Shown: in pieces, positions 1 through 12,968 of the stretch
Layout: the number at the start of each line of letters is the position of its first letter
Position numbering within the stretch: position 1 is the stretch's first letter
Notes under the pieces: model-generated
Told to the model about the DNA's origin: nothing
The model's input: only the letters and a program-made list of their open reading frames with translations
Databases searched by the model: none
Made by a program: the position numbers and the translations under genes
NCBI GenBank assembly: GCA_022575985.1
Contig: JAKSXM010000107.1
Coordinates: 558,001 to 622,000 of the forward strand
Length of the DNA stretch: 64,000 bases
Direction of reading: 5' to 3'
From: Anagrus nilaparvatae
Lineage: Eukaryota; Arthropoda; Insecta; Hymenoptera; Mymaridae

Positions 1-223
1 GAAAAAAAACTGTAAACTATCAATTTTTTTTGCGAATTCAAAAAAAAAAATCGAGAATACTCTAATTTTTAGTTAATATACTAAATTTAGTAAATTTACG
101 ATTTTTTTCGAATATTTACAAATTTTTTCGAAAATTTACTAATTTTTCGAAAAAGATCTAATTTTTTTGTTAATTTAAGGAAGTTACTTTTTACAGTGTA
201 ATAAAGAACTGACTACTACTGAC

Positions 224-1881
224 CTCCAAAATAATATTGATCGACGGTCTTCAACCATCCTACGTCGTCGTGGGTATGAGAAACTATGTGAATATTTAAC
301 TTATCGGGGTGGCTTTTAGTACATGCCTGTGAAGTAAAAATAAAGAAAATGTCAACATTATATTCATTTTCTTTTGCTGATAAAAAAACATTGTTAATTA
401 TTTTCTTATCATTAAAAAAGTAAATTGTTTTGCTTTAAAAAAAATTTTTTTCTTTAAATTATTTTAAGATTTTCAAAGTGGTTGTGTCAAGATAAAATAT
501 GAAGATAGAGAGAAGACGTGATATTTGGATTAAAAATTTTGTTGTTGTTTTTTTTTATTCTAGATCGGAACTAAATGATAACTAGTAAAATTTTAGCACT
601 AAGCCAGGCATAAGTGGTACGTGTTGACACTAGTGACTAAAGATATTTTTTTCCTGTCTATAGGCGTACAACGAGTGCAGAAATTTCAATGCCCAGTTTT
701 ACTCACGAGTTTTATGTCTGGCAAGGCAAAAAAAATTTGGTCGTTTTTTATTCTCATTTTGAACATTTATTTGAGGTTGAAAATATAAGCTAAATTTAAG
801 AAATAAAATTTTATCAGAAATTTTCTGTCGGAATTTATACAAGGATAATATTTTAATCGAAAAATAAGCGTTTTAGAGAAAAAATAGTTATAAGTTTTTT
901 TTAATCTCAGTAATCGAGTAATGTTGAACCTTAGGCTTGTGTTTAGACAAAAAAATCCAACTATTAGGTTTTGTTAAAAAAGGGCGCCATTCACTGGTCA
1001 TAATTCTCGAATAATAAAAACAAGAAAGATTCCTAAGAATCAGTTTGAAATTTGATTAAATATCAGAAATTATTATTTGCAAAAAGCTTAAAAAAATGAA
1101 TTTCGGAAAATATCCCATTCTAAATTTTGATATATTCTAATTTTATGAATCTCAAATTAGATGTTTCTGCAATTCATTTATGGGTTTGTTTTCAAAAAAT
1201 CTAGATTTCTAGGTTCTGAAAATTGACCCGGGTGGACAATGACCAGTGAATTGCGGCCATTTCTTAGCCATCTGACCTGATCATTTAATTTTCCCGAAAA
1301 AAATTCTGAGCAGAAAACTATCATGCGCAAACTATTAGACGAGAAAATAAATATTGAAATAAAAATTTTTTGTCATTACAATTTTTAAGGACTGAGGCAA
1401 TAAGAGCAAAATTTTAAAAAATTTAGTGTCTTCTCCTTATAATCAAAATCAAAGCAATCGATAATTTATTATTTTAAAATGACTAAAAAACAAAGAATAA
1501 ATTGGCGAATGATAAGAAATTCGGTCGCGATAAATCGTACATAATTTTAAACTTTACGAACAAGAAAGTTAACGACCGTTCACATAAATTAATTAATCGA
1601 GATAATAAATATTTATTAAAGCAAGCGGAAATAAATAAAATTCAATTTATGTGACATGAAATTGAAAAACAATAATTTTATTCTCTCACGAATCCAAAAA
1701 CTATAAATAAAAAATTAATTTTTCCGATTGTTTAATGAAAATTAATGTCAAAAAAAAAAATGAAACAATCGCTTACCTCGTACCCACAGGTCGGTGTTTT
1801 TTCATTATTCGTCGGTGCTGCAATTAAACAATTAAAAACAGAAATAAAAAAAAACGTTAATACAAAAAAGTTATTTGACAT
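224..1881 (-). CDS. Lysosomal alpha-mannosidase, 5' part (first two coding exons)
   Basis: A glycoside hydrolase family 38 enzyme that trims alpha-linked mannose from glycoproteins in lysosomes. Coding exon 1 is 1777-1881: its ATG opens a hydrophobic signal peptide of about 22 residues and it ends ...TCGYE at the donor gtaagc. Exon 2 is 224-326 (acceptor cacag, donor gtcagt) and continues in frame. It holds [20 protein letters not shown], the N-terminal signature of class II mannosidases; the His and Asp of HTHDD are zinc ligands in the family. The intervening intron is about 1.45 kb. Cys-Gly-Tyr-Glu just before the domain also matches lysosomal mannosidases. The rest of the gene lies left of position 1. 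The exons are too short to show as long open frames, but the motif match is exact. Not a Golgi mannosidase II, because the protein starts with a cleavable-type signal close to the domain. Confidence 0.9.
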
Positions 1882-4681
1882 ATTATAAATTTAAATGAAA
1901 AGCGAGAATCGAGGAGTCGAACCACGAGTGCACGATGCGAGGCCGGTGCGTTTTGTTTTATACTTTGATAAAGAGGAAGGATTAAGCACGAACGAGAGAG
2001 ATGGAAATCTATTGTGTCGAGCCTTTTTTTATACGAAATCTTATTATTTTTATCTATCGCTGATGACAGCAGCTGTGTTTTGTTACTTCTGTTTTATCAG
2101 CTTTGTTTATTTTTTTAGGGCTCGATTTTAATCCAGTTTTATATTTTTAGCAGAGCACGATAGAATTCAAACTCCTCCTTGTAAAAAGTTATCAAAAAAT
2201 GAAATAAAACTTTTGCTGATAATTTAATTTTTGTTTTTAGAATTACTCATTTTTATAGATTTTTCACATTTTTTTCTTATTTTGTCAGGAATTCAGGCTC
2301 TGTCCAGTCCATGAATATGAAATCCTATGAAAAATAAAAATTTCGACCGTGAATTAAATGGTCGTGCTTTTCATTTTTCATTTTTTCAATTAAATCTTAT
2401 TCTGTTGACTAATTATTAATAAGTTAATAATAACGTAAAAGCCGGGAAAAACATAAATTACCTTAATTTCAGCCACGGGAACTTTATTGTGCTTGACATG
2501 TAGTCTTATAAAACAATACCTTAGACTTGAGGTGTGGTTTTTTTTTTAATATACCCATTCCTTAGACTAGGTTGGTGCAAGGCTTGAAAAATTTTTAATT
2601 AAATGAATTTAACGTTTGGTATTGTAAATATAAATATTATAAGAATTTGGTCGATTATCCAAACAATGTCCAGTCTGTCTATAAAACACTGTTAGTGAAA
2701 AAAATTTAAATTTTTTGGTGTTTTTGACCACCAACTTCTGAAGTCAATATCTCGAAAACATTAAAGTTTTTTTAAATTGAGACTCAATAAAATTAAAAAT
2801 AATGAATTTTGGGTAATCTTTCATTATTTTCAACCTTCAAATATTGATGCAAAAGTACAGCATATTACTCCTCATTTAGGAATTAATGAAAAATTAAATA
2901 AAAAAAACATAGAATATTTGAATCCTTAAAGATCAAAAATCAAACAAATTTGAAAATTTGAGACTGGATGTAGTCAGATTTATAGTCTTAAATTTATTTA
3001 ATAAATAATTTTTCGAAAATAAAACGAATAAAGGTACAAAAGGTCCCAAATATTTTGGAGTTAAAAATACAAGTGGTTGGAATTATTAGGAGAAAATTCA
3101 AGATCATAAAGCTGGATGTTTCTTTGCAGGGAAAGCAACGCAACGAGCTGATATTCTTACACAAGAAATTATGGATTCATCAAAATAAAAAACTAGATAT
3201 ACTATATGCCGCAAAATTAACTTAGAACCGATTGTAACTTGAGTAAATTTTAAAATAATTAATATTGAAGCAGAATTTATACCAGTTTTATATCATTATT
3301 AGCTTAAAAATAAAATTTTCATTCATAAAAACGTTTTTCCCATACTCGAAAAACCCCAGCTAATGTAGTAAGTACTTTTTTAACGTTTTTCTCAACTTCG
3401 GAAACCTCCGGATAATTTAAAAAGTTCCTTTTTTTATGTCTTTTGGTCCACCACCTTCAAAAATTGGAAAATAGTTTTCGGACAAAAATTAAAAGTCATA
3501 CCTCCAGGATATCAGCTTACCCTCGGACTAATTAACTAACTCTCTGAATTTAGGGAATAAATTTTTAAAAAAATGTCGTTTTTGGTTTTCAGAATATTTG
3601 ATCATGCTTTTTCAAAATGAAAAAGGAACCTTCAAGGAGCTCAAAAGTATAAATATTTCTCTTTAGAAAGTCCATAAAATTAGAATTATTTATTCCTTTG
3701 TCCATAAAGTGATATCGAAGCCTGTTGCACCAAATATATTTGAGCGCAGATGGTTGAAAATAAAAATTTCTGCTTTTAGTAACAAACTAAGACAAAAAGA
3801 AATTGGTTTTTCTCTTATTTTTTTTTAAACTGCTGGCAAAGTTAAATTACATTTTTTTGACTTTTTTTGGTCAGTAAAAGAAAACTATGTACCAAAAATT
3901 ATTAAAAAAGAATTTCATCGTAATCTATTATATTCTTTTGACCGCAGGAGTATCTGAAATTTGACTTGTGATTGAAATTTTGCTAGATTTACTTAGCTGA
4001 ATACAACTTGTTTCTGAATATCTTTCATGGCTCAATTCCCGGATATATCATTTGGAAAATAGTACTTTAGACTGATGATGGTCGAAATAAAGCAATTAAT
4101 ATTTTTTTTAATTATCTTTATTCAGTATTTTTATTTATTATCTTTTTAAGAAAATTCAAATAATTTTTTATTTAATAGCACTTTTGTTATTCACGATAAA
4201 ATAATAAAAATTCGATGATAAAAAATGAATTAAACGTGTCTTTTTTAGTTATTTTTGACGTGATTAGCGAATTGGAAAATGACTGACTTAATTTTCATAA
4301 AAGGAATGAAAAAGTTAAAATATTTTAAAGTTTTAAATATAATTAATTTTTTATTTTTACAAAATCTTTATAATTTATGGTTAATATTCTCGCTTACAAG
4401 CTTTTAACAATGACAAAATATTAAATATATTAAATTTAATTCTATGGAGATAAGATCAGTGTAGAAATTCTAAACGGGTAAAAAATAATTTCATTTAATT
4501 TCTGGAAGTATTTTCTTTATTCAACTTCGTGTCACCTATAAAATAATAAAATTACTCTAAGCCTCTCTTCTCATTAGCTAGATCGAGCGAAAATTCTTTT
4601 ACCTTCAAATTTTAATAAATAAATCTGGCGCTTCTGTAACGCAGGAACTGACGAGAGCTTCTGACGATTAAAACGAAGCTT
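1882..4681. other. Intergenic, AT-rich, no gene recognised
   Basis: This stretch lies between the alpha-mannosidase start and the 3' end of the synaptopodin-like gene. The first few hundred bases (about 1882-2150) are probably the mannosidase promoter and 5' UTR. The 78-codon plus-strand open frame at 1895-2131 has no recognisable domain. The remainder is low-complexity AT-rich sequence with no supported exon. Confidence 0.5.
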
Positions 4682-7600
4682 TTAAAAATCTGAGTAAACG
4701 ATCTTGTTCTCTTTTGGCTTTTCGAATTTCACTGGCTTGTAAACTGATGTATTTTGGTTCCAGCCTCGAGGTGCTGTATTGTAATTTGCCAGGTTTTGAT
4801 AGCTTGATATTTTTGGACCGCTGTAGGCTTTGTCGTAAAGTTTTCCTGTAACAAATATTTATTTATTCAAACATTTATGCTAATTTATATTCAATTAAAT
4901 AAAAATTAGGGTTTTTGTTAGTAAGTAAGAGCTGCGGAAGCATTTTGAAATTAGTTTAAATAATTAGGAATGAAAATCACAAACAGCTTAAAAAAAATTA
5001 TTTTTATTAGTCACCATTTCGAATATTCTAGGACTGATCAAAATTTAATAACATTTAAAGGGGAACACCGTAACTTGCCTACGTCTTCGGCACTTTTGCT
5101 CTTGGTGTATCCAGGCTGAACGGTACCTGGCATAAGATCTGCAACAGCAGGAGTACAACGAAGATTCTTAAGTTTAGAAATTATTTCATCTTGCGATCCA
5201 GGCATGGTCATGCTAGGTGGTACATCCTCGTGATTCTTTTTATTTTCTAAGTCATCGGAGCGATATCTTGAAGTGTATTCGTATATCTGCCTCCTGTAAT
5301 ACTCGTCGATATTGTTCAAAGAGCCGTTTCCGATTGGCCTTCTGTCGGACATTCCATAAAAATCAACCGGAGACATCGAATCATCCATCGAATCGTCGTC
5401 CTCGTCTTCGATATCCAATTCGTCCGACAATATTTCATCGTCCAATTCATCGTCTAGCTCGTCGTTGTCACCAGAACTTCCGTAACCATTGCCATCCATG
5501 TTGTAATTATGGTGGTCCATATGATGCCTGTAATTTTGTACTTGATCGCACTTGCGCGGGTCATCAAAAAATCTCGAAATGTCATTTTCAACAGCCGAGT
5601 ACTTGGAATTGCATTTTTGAGTATTTGGGCATATCTGCTTGAACTGCATAACTGGCCTGCACGTTTTTTCAAATTCTTGAATCAACTGCTTGACAGGAAC
5701 CGGGGTATAGTCGTTGTCCTCGGTTTGCTCGTTTTCCATGTCGTTTCTCGAATAGTTGTTGGAATAATTGTTCTCGTTATTATTGTAATTACGTTGGTGA
5801 TTCTGATGCGTTTGACGCGATTGGTTATGGTTTTTGTAATTAGGTTGAAAATGTTGATGACTATGTTGATGATTTTGTTGATAGTGTTTGGGTGATTGAT
5901 CGTATTGTTGATGATAGTTTTGATGATTGTAACGCTGGTGTCTTTGGTACTGTTGCTGTTGTTGTTGTAGGTGTTGTTGATGAATATGCGCTGGCTGATG
6001 ATGGTGGTGATGATAATCAAAACCATTAGATTTACCATTCTGGATTTTCGGAGCCTTAGCATTGCGAGCATATCCGTTGCCATTTGAGACAGGTATGAAA
6101 CTTTTAGTTGGCTTTTTGTTTACTGACAAATTTTCTGGCTCCGTACCAACAGCAACTTCACGCAGTATAATTTTTTTAATCTCAGGACAGCAGATCCCGT
6201 TATCTAAATGAGAATTATTGTAATTCCCGTGACAGGGGTATTGATGGTGCTGGTGATGGCCACAGCCTGTAAAAATTTCCAATTCCTTTTTTTGTTTTCA
6301 TGCACGATGGGTTCAGGGGACTTTATTTGTTACAAATCTTTTATCTGGAGAACTGGTTTCAATCAAATCGTATTCGGTAAATTGAATTTTTATTATCATT
6401 ATTTAATCTTAGATTTAAAAAAAATTTTTGATAGAAATTGCGTAATTTTTTTTGTTGATAAAAATCAAGTAAACATTTCATTATAAAATTATCGATCATC
6501 GAAATTATAGCTGAAAGATTAAATCTAATATTCTCTTATCGATAAGAGACATCAGCTTTGTTATTTTTAAGACTCTCAATTATTGTTTGTAAAAAAAATA
6601 ATTTAAACTCGAGATTTGTTCAACTAAAAAATTTTGATAAAAAGTTAAAAATTACATCTGCTATTTTGGTACCGAAAATCTTCTCATTCCCTGTAAGAAC
6701 TTTTTAGTCGAATAATAAGCATCAGGCAATAAGCGCAGCTTTAAGCTTTAAGCGTTTTAACTTAAAATAATTAAAAAACAAAACTAGACTCACCGGTACT
6801 TGCCGGAATAGAATAATCCATAGAAATATCAACGGTGAAAGGATTGTAAAAGGACTTATTTTCAAATTTCGTATTTTCGTTCGTACTCATTTCCTGAAAA
6901 AAAATAAATTCAAAAAAATCCGATAAATTCAAAATTCCAGGAAAATTTTACCTGTTTCAATGGGTAAGTTGGTGTATTATTTACATAACCACAGCATGGA
7001 GGCGTTTGTGGAGGCTCTGATGCGTCTACTACCCACTTTTCCGATCTTTTTCTACGTTTTGCAAATATTTCAGCACCTACAAAAAAAAATAAATGAAAAG
7101 TGTCAATTTTTTGAAAAAAGCTCGTATAAAATGATTATGAAATTTGATGAAGTAAAAAGCGATGATTGTGAGATGAAAGATTAAATAAAATTTTTAAACG
7201 ATAAATTTAATTTTAAAATGACAATATTCGAGATGCGTGGTGATAAATTTATTTTATTTTTTTAGATTTATAGATTTCGCTCGGTTTTTCGAGTCAAAAA
7301 TTTATTAGAGCGTTGAAGATTTTTTTAATAATGCATTTTTATTATTTTTTATTAGTTAGGTCAAAAATTAATTTTTTGTTACATTTATTAGTCAAATAAA
7401 AATTAGTTTCTCGTAAGACCTGGAAAAATAAATAGCATAAAAATTAGAGGCGATTAAGGGGCAGATTTAACTGAAAAAACGATTCTTAGAAGTTTAGTTT
7501 CTGGCACAATATTTACATCGAGTCTACACATAAAATAAAAATACAAAATCGACATGTATTTTATTTGTACAATAGTCATCGTAATAGGCCAATCACCTTA

Positions 7601-10481
7601 TTTCATTTCTAAAATTAACCTTACCTAATTCATTTTCGAATCTGACGTAATGAGAGAATCGTTCGTTTTTTTTTCTCTAACATACAAGCATTTAGCATTA
7701 AATGATTTACAAGGTAAAAATATTTATTTGTTTTTTATTCAAGCATATTTTACAAAGCCTGTCTTCGCTAAAAATGAAATACACAAATTATTTTTTTTTA
7801 TTTCAAGTTTCACCTTTTCACTCGTGTTTTTCTGAATACAGGCCAAAAATTATATTTTCACCTGTTAGTCTTAAATCGCGGCAAAGAAACCCTGATTGTA
7901 TGCAACCCTGCTAGTAATTAGATTTCACTCTTACTGTTCCTAAGAAATTGGGCTCATTTAGGCTAATTATTATTCCTTCCCCAAAAAGAGTGAAATTCAG
8001 TTCCCTAAAATAATAATTTACGTATTTCATTTTCATCCAGACGTTATTCGTACCTCGTCCCTTCTGATTATTTAAATCCCGTACGATATCAAATAATTTG
8101 TCAGGCGGTGGCGTTCTGGGTATGTTTACATCTTCGCCTAACGCCTGAATACCTTCTATGTCTAGGACTTTTCCTCCTGGATTCATCATACACTTTAGCG
8201 GTATTTTTTCCTGTACTCAAATTAACAATCAATGGAAGTCACAAAATTTTTTTACAGTTTCACTGTCAAAACTTACTTTACGTATTGTAGTTGAGATCTC
8301 CTCTTCGTCTTCTATACCTGTAAATCAATAAAAGCTTAATTAATCACTGATCTTTTTGTTTTCAGAGTCTCAGAAACTAATCAAAGGATGCTGAATAAAT
8401 TGGTACATCATACTTGCCGTTACCATCGTGAATCCATTTGACGGAACGTTTTTTCCTGTTCACATACATCGACTGTCCTTTACTTTTAACGTTTTTTACG
8501 TCGCTCAGGGAATTTGAAATTCTTCTAGCAAGTTCAACTTGATCTTCGACAGTTGGATGTGTCGGCGCGTAAAAGTACGAAGAGGCGTACATTTTTTCTG
8601 AAAAAAAATAATTTTATATTAAATAAAGCATAAAATAAAATCTCCGATGGATAATGAAAACTTACTACTGTTTTTGACGTGCGTGGCCTCGTCGCTGGAT
8701 TCCGAAGCCGGCGTCAACAATTTCTGTATATTTATGGGCGTCGAATGGCCACTCTCCTAAAAAATGAAACTTTTGACTAGAGCTAAATATTTAACGGATT
8801 GCGACATAAAAAATAAAGCATTACTGACCATATCGACGTGTAAAATTTTATGACTGAGAGTTTCGAGAAAATTTCTTTTAGCAGGATCGTGCCTATCTGA
8901 GGGCTTGAATCCACGCGTGCGAATTACAACATTGTCAGCTGATACCGAACGTTGTAGAGGATCGCCGTTATTATATTTGTTATTGTAATTCACACGATTG
9001 ATAGGAAACTTATTTGACGTTGTCGTTGTTGTATTTTTTTTCGTAGTGAAAATGCTGTACGCTGCATTGCTCAAGATATTTCGCTTACTGCCGTTTATCC
9101 TGTTATTTAGATTTTTTTAAATTTTCATAAGTAGACCTAAGCATTGGCGTTAATTTTAGCTTGGAATTAATGATCGTTCGATGTAAAGAAAGTGAAAGCA
9201 TCGATCGTGCATTTAGAGTAAGCTTTTACAAGACGACTGGCGAGCCATACTAAAAGCGAATTCATGTGCTGACGTTTATAACGAGTCTTAAAATCTCTGA
9301 AATACGAGGCTACATGTTTAATATTTTTTAAATTTATCGAAGCTTATAAGATTTTAGTAAAATGACGATATTTTATTTATAAATTATTATTCTTAAAAGC
9401 CAGATTTCGTTATTTGAAAAATCTCGACCAAAAACAACTAAAATAAATGGAACGAGAGAAATTGAGAGAGTTTTGGTAATCGATAACCCGAGATAAACAA
9501 TAAAACTGATAAAATTCTAGTAAATATTTATAAAAAGCAATCAATTTGGTTGAAATCCAATTCCAAACGATTAAAATCTTAAGTCGCACACGATAAGTTG
9601 GCAGAGTTACAAAAGAGCGAATCCAACATGATAATTTTTTAAAAGGCCCGAGTCTTTATAAGCGTTGTAGCAGTAAATATTTTCTAATAAACTTTTACAA
9701 ATCTCTTCGTGTTGTGTTTAATAATATTAATGACATACTAAATTTAAAGATTTTTTTGTTGATTTTGATATATGAGTTGTTCCATGTTTTAATGGTACCT
9801 TTTAAAACTAATTCGTTACATGCAGCTTTTAAATTGGAATTTTATTTTTTTAATAATTTATGGTTCTTTAATTACTCTGCGAAACGTAAACAGCAATGGA
9901 TGATAAGTAATAGATTTAGACAAACAATCTTAGGTCTTACCAAACTCGTCCCTTATCTACTTAAAATTTTGATTCTTAAGTAGTAAAGTGCCGAGTTTGG
10001 CAAGCCTGTAAGAATTAATAAATTATTAGTCAAAACACAACATTGAATGATTATTTATTGTAGAAAAAAATGAGGTTAATTAATAATAGCCAAAAATGCA
10101 TTATTAAATAAAGAATGTTTCTCGTTGAAAAAATAAATAATTTAGAAAAAGTCTGCCAGTATTTCATGGCCAAGTAAGAAAGAGAGGCGAATAGAAAAAT
10201 ATTTAGCGGATCTTTTTTTAATTTTAAAACAAATTTTTTGTTATTCTCAAGATTTCTTAACGTCGGTTTATTTTAGTAAATCGTAATACGTTTTCTCTTA
10301 ATTATAAAGAAAAAATACTATTTATGGATCATAATTCAAGTCCACCGCGGTCTAGCAAAGTCACGATCAACTTCGCTAGTTTTTCTAGTATTTTTAGATC
10401 TTTTAAATGCACCAGCAAGAACAACAAAAACTATAAAAATTGATAATTTTTTTACTTATCCCAGGGCATCGAGCTCGTCAT
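4682..10481 (-). CDS. Synaptopodin-2-like actin/Z-disc protein, ten exons, about 778 aa
   Basis: I recognise this as synaptopodin-family (in vertebrates SYNPO/SYNPO2, actin-bundling proteins of podocytes, synapses and muscle Z-discs). The exons are 10456-10481, 8829-9099, 8666-8756, 8424-8597, 8277-8317, 8054-8210, 6952-7076, 6794-6893, 5079-6266 and 4682-4845. All phases agree, giving 2337 coding bases. The family signal is a basic motif present twice: SKGQSMYVNRKKRSVKW in exon 4 and KGRGAEIFAKRRKRSEKWVV across exons 6 and 7. Vertebrate synaptopodins carry a similar KGAELFxxRxxRMEK element. Exon 9 is a long disordered segment rich in His, Gln and Asn, followed by an acidic stretch. The last exon ends with APRGWNQ and YKPVKFEKPKENKIVYSDF. 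The start ATG at 10481 sits in a 26-base exon and is inferred from phase (AA + G gives Lys). The last intron uses a GC donor. The splice model is strong; the exact orthology is moderate. Confidence 0.68.
4846..5078 (-). other. GC-AG intron in the synaptopodin-like gene
   Basis: The long penultimate exon must end after one base of a Gly codon for the last exon to stay open. The only site that does this is AG/GCAAGT at 5073-5080, the classic GC-type donor context. The acceptor is ttacag at 4846. A GT donor three bases further on would put the last exon out of frame. Confidence 0.7.
9936..10008. repeat. Small imperfect palindrome
   Basis: The segment reads cttaccaaactcg ... cgagtttggcaag with further pairing inside, a stem-loop of about 73 bases in the large first intron side of the synaptopodin-like gene region. 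It could be a relic of a foldback element. Nothing else is recognised nearby. Confidence 0.4.
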
Positions 10482-12049
10482 TATCAGAATCCTGTTTCAA
10501 AGTTCGAACAGCATCGACATTTCACAAACTTTACGTAACTTATCGATTATTTGTAAGATTAGAGTCTCGAGAGATCGCTCACATTCGAAGTCTCGCGGAA
10601 AACTTGCGGCTTTTGGCGCGGTAAAAAAGATTTTATTTTATAAAACGTATAAACACTTGCCAACATTACGCACACAATCAAGCCGAGAGTCTAAAAAATC
10701 AATTCACTCGATCTTTTTTTACTTGAGAAAAAAATATTTTTTAACTTTGTTTTGATCCATTTCATGGGTCGTTATGATTAAATTTTTTTTGCACTTTAAT
10801 TAAATGTGACTAATTTAATTTTTCGCTTTTAACGAACTGTGACTTTGATTAATAAAGAATCTAGTGTGTAACATTGCGTTTTAAGTACTTAACGTTTTTT
10901 TTAAATATCTTGTTTTTATTTGTGTAGGCTCGCCGAGTGCGAAAGCTCTTTGTTTGTTTTTCTGGAGTGAGTCGTCATAGTGCCTAAATTTGTTTCATTT
11001 GTGGGAGTAAAAGAAGATACACTGAAAATCAATTATCTCATGTTTTGGTTCATCAATTTATTTTTACATATTTTTAAAATCAGTCTCAGCAAGTTATCGT
11101 AATTATTTATTATTTGCCAGTTGAATAAACTATGTGTGTTGTTTGTGATAAGTACGAAATTTGTCTACAACTATTAGAGTTTTTGCAAAGGCTACTTCCG
11201 GATAAGTACAGTGATTTAGTCGCCGGAACCAAACCTAAACCTAAGTAGTAGCATCCAAAAACTTTAGACCACGACAAGGGTTTTAAGATTTTATTTAATT
11301 TCTCCGACCCGCAAACAGATAATACTCTGCTCATAGACTGGAAAACTTAAAATTTCACTACTTTTCAAGAAAAAAATTTTTGGGGACCTTTAGGGCCTCC
11401 TTAAGACCCCAAAATATAATTTTGAATTTTTTTAAAATCGGTTTTTTGACCATAAAAAAATACACCATCCTTAAAATTTTTTTTTCATAAACCTGGTGGG
11501 TTGAAAACCCGTATTTTTTAACTTTCTAAAAAATCTCCAGGTAGGAAAACCACTTTCTAATACCCTAAAATTAAAAATCTTCTACCGCCGTTTATCCGCG
11601 CTTTTTTGACTGCTATAAAATTTTTATTTTAAACAGTTTAGGGACGTCCATAAAATACTTAACGCAAAAATTAGAAAATTTTGATACCAACGCCATTCTG
11701 CAGCCCCAATGGTACTATTCTGTTACTGCTGTTTAAACGTGCTTTACGCATATTTTTGCTTTTTAAAGTAGCCTCTATTCAAGCTTTGCATGAAATGGAA
11801 TCCAAATTTTGCGTATAAATTTGAACCATGGTGGAGTGATTAAGTTTTGTGAGACCTTAAGAGTTTTATTTTTTATTTTAGGGATTTTTTTCTTGAAAAT
11901 TTTTTTCTGCCTTTTTTAGGCTAAAAATATTATTTCTAACATCTCTATGTTTTTAAAAAAATTAATTTCGATAAAATTAAATTTTTAAAAAAATTATTAA
12001 TAAAAATTATTTAAAACTGCTTGATACGTTAAAATAAAAAAAAAAGTGA
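10482..12049. other. Upstream region of the synaptopodin-like gene; no other gene seen
   Basis: The first 200 bases are less AT-rich than their surroundings and probably hold the promoter and 5' UTR of the minus-strand gene. The 74-codon minus-strand frame at 11110-11334 has no recognisable domain and I do not call it. Confidence 0.4.
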
Positions 12050-12055
12050 TTGCAG

Positions 12056-12968
12056 ATGGCATCCACGTATCATACTCCAGTCAAAATACGGGTTTGGGTG
12101 TACTTACGGTTGCGAATAGGAGATTTGCTCTAGTATAGGTTTTTTGGGTCGCTGAACACGAAAATCGGGGTCTTTTGGTAAAGAAGATGGGGCTTCACCC
12201 TTAAATTTGCAAAAACTACCCCCAAAAGGGGGTATTTTTGAAGTATTCGCGTTCTGAGTCGATAGATTTGTCAAAGAATTGGTTTCTAAGGGTCACTAAT
12301 TAAGAATCTCGATATTTTTTTAAGTTAAGATTAATATTTCACCCTTAAATTAGCTAAAACTACCCCCTTAAAGGTGTGTTTTCGCTATTTTCACTTTTTT
12401 TCGCGACCAGATTAGGTCCACAAGGGTTTTTTGGGTCGCTGAAAACGAATTTCATGGATTTTTTTATGAATAATTAATATATTACCCCTATATTAGATAA
12501 AATTACTCCTAAAATCTACGACGCAAAAAACCCTATGGACCTAAACTGGGCATACAAAATGCAGAAATAGCAAAAACGTCCATTTTAGGGGTAGTTTAGG
12601 GGTGATATATTAATTATTCATAAAAAAATCCATGAAATTCGTTTTAAGCGACCCAAAAAACCCTTGTGAACCTAATCTGGTCGCGAAAAGTGTGAAAATA
12701 GCGAAAACACACCTTTTAAGGGGGTAGTTTTAGCTAATTTAAGGGTGATATATTAATCTTAACTTAAAAATTCTTAGAAACCAATTCTTTGACAAATCTA
12801 TCGACTCAGAACACAAATACTTCAAAAATACCCCCTTTTGGGCCCCATTTTCTTTACAAAAAGAACCCAATTTTCGTGTTCAGCGACCCAAAAAACTTAT
12901 ATTAGAGCAAATCTCGTATTCGCAACCGTAAGTAAACCCCCCCCCCCCGTATTTTGACTGGAGTATCA
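12056..12968. repeat. Large palindromic (foldback) element, family A
   Basis: The element is an inverted repeat of about 0.9 kb. The ends read ATACTCCAGTCAAAATACGGG and, on the right, CCCGTATTTTGACTGGAGTAT, with a run of C at 12936-12949. Inside, both arms carry the motif TTTTTTGGGTCGCTGA followed by CACGAA, and blocks like CACCCTTAAATT and AACTACCCC, in opposite orientations around a centre near 12510. No coding frame is present, so it is probably a non-autonomous DNA element. Other family A copies lie at 16612, 52090 and 56915. Confidence 0.75.
12936..12949 (+). repeat. Poly(C) tract
   Basis: A run of about 13 C residues in the right terminal part of the palindromic element; the left end has a short G-rich counterpart. 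It is a likely site of length polymorphism. Confidence 0.7.

Noticed and set aside
1895..2131. Plus-strand 78-codon open frame
   Set aside because: It has no recognisable domain and overlaps the promoter and 5' UTR of the mannosidase gene on the other strand.
9714..9983. 89-codon plus-strand hydrophobic frame
   Set aside because: The composition is that of random AT-rich DNA, it lacks splice partners and no motif is recognised.
11110..11334. Minus-strand 74-codon frame that at first looked like a retrotransposon fragment (SKVFGC)
   Set aside because: The flanking residues do not follow the Copia integrase pattern and there is no other retroelement sequence nearby.
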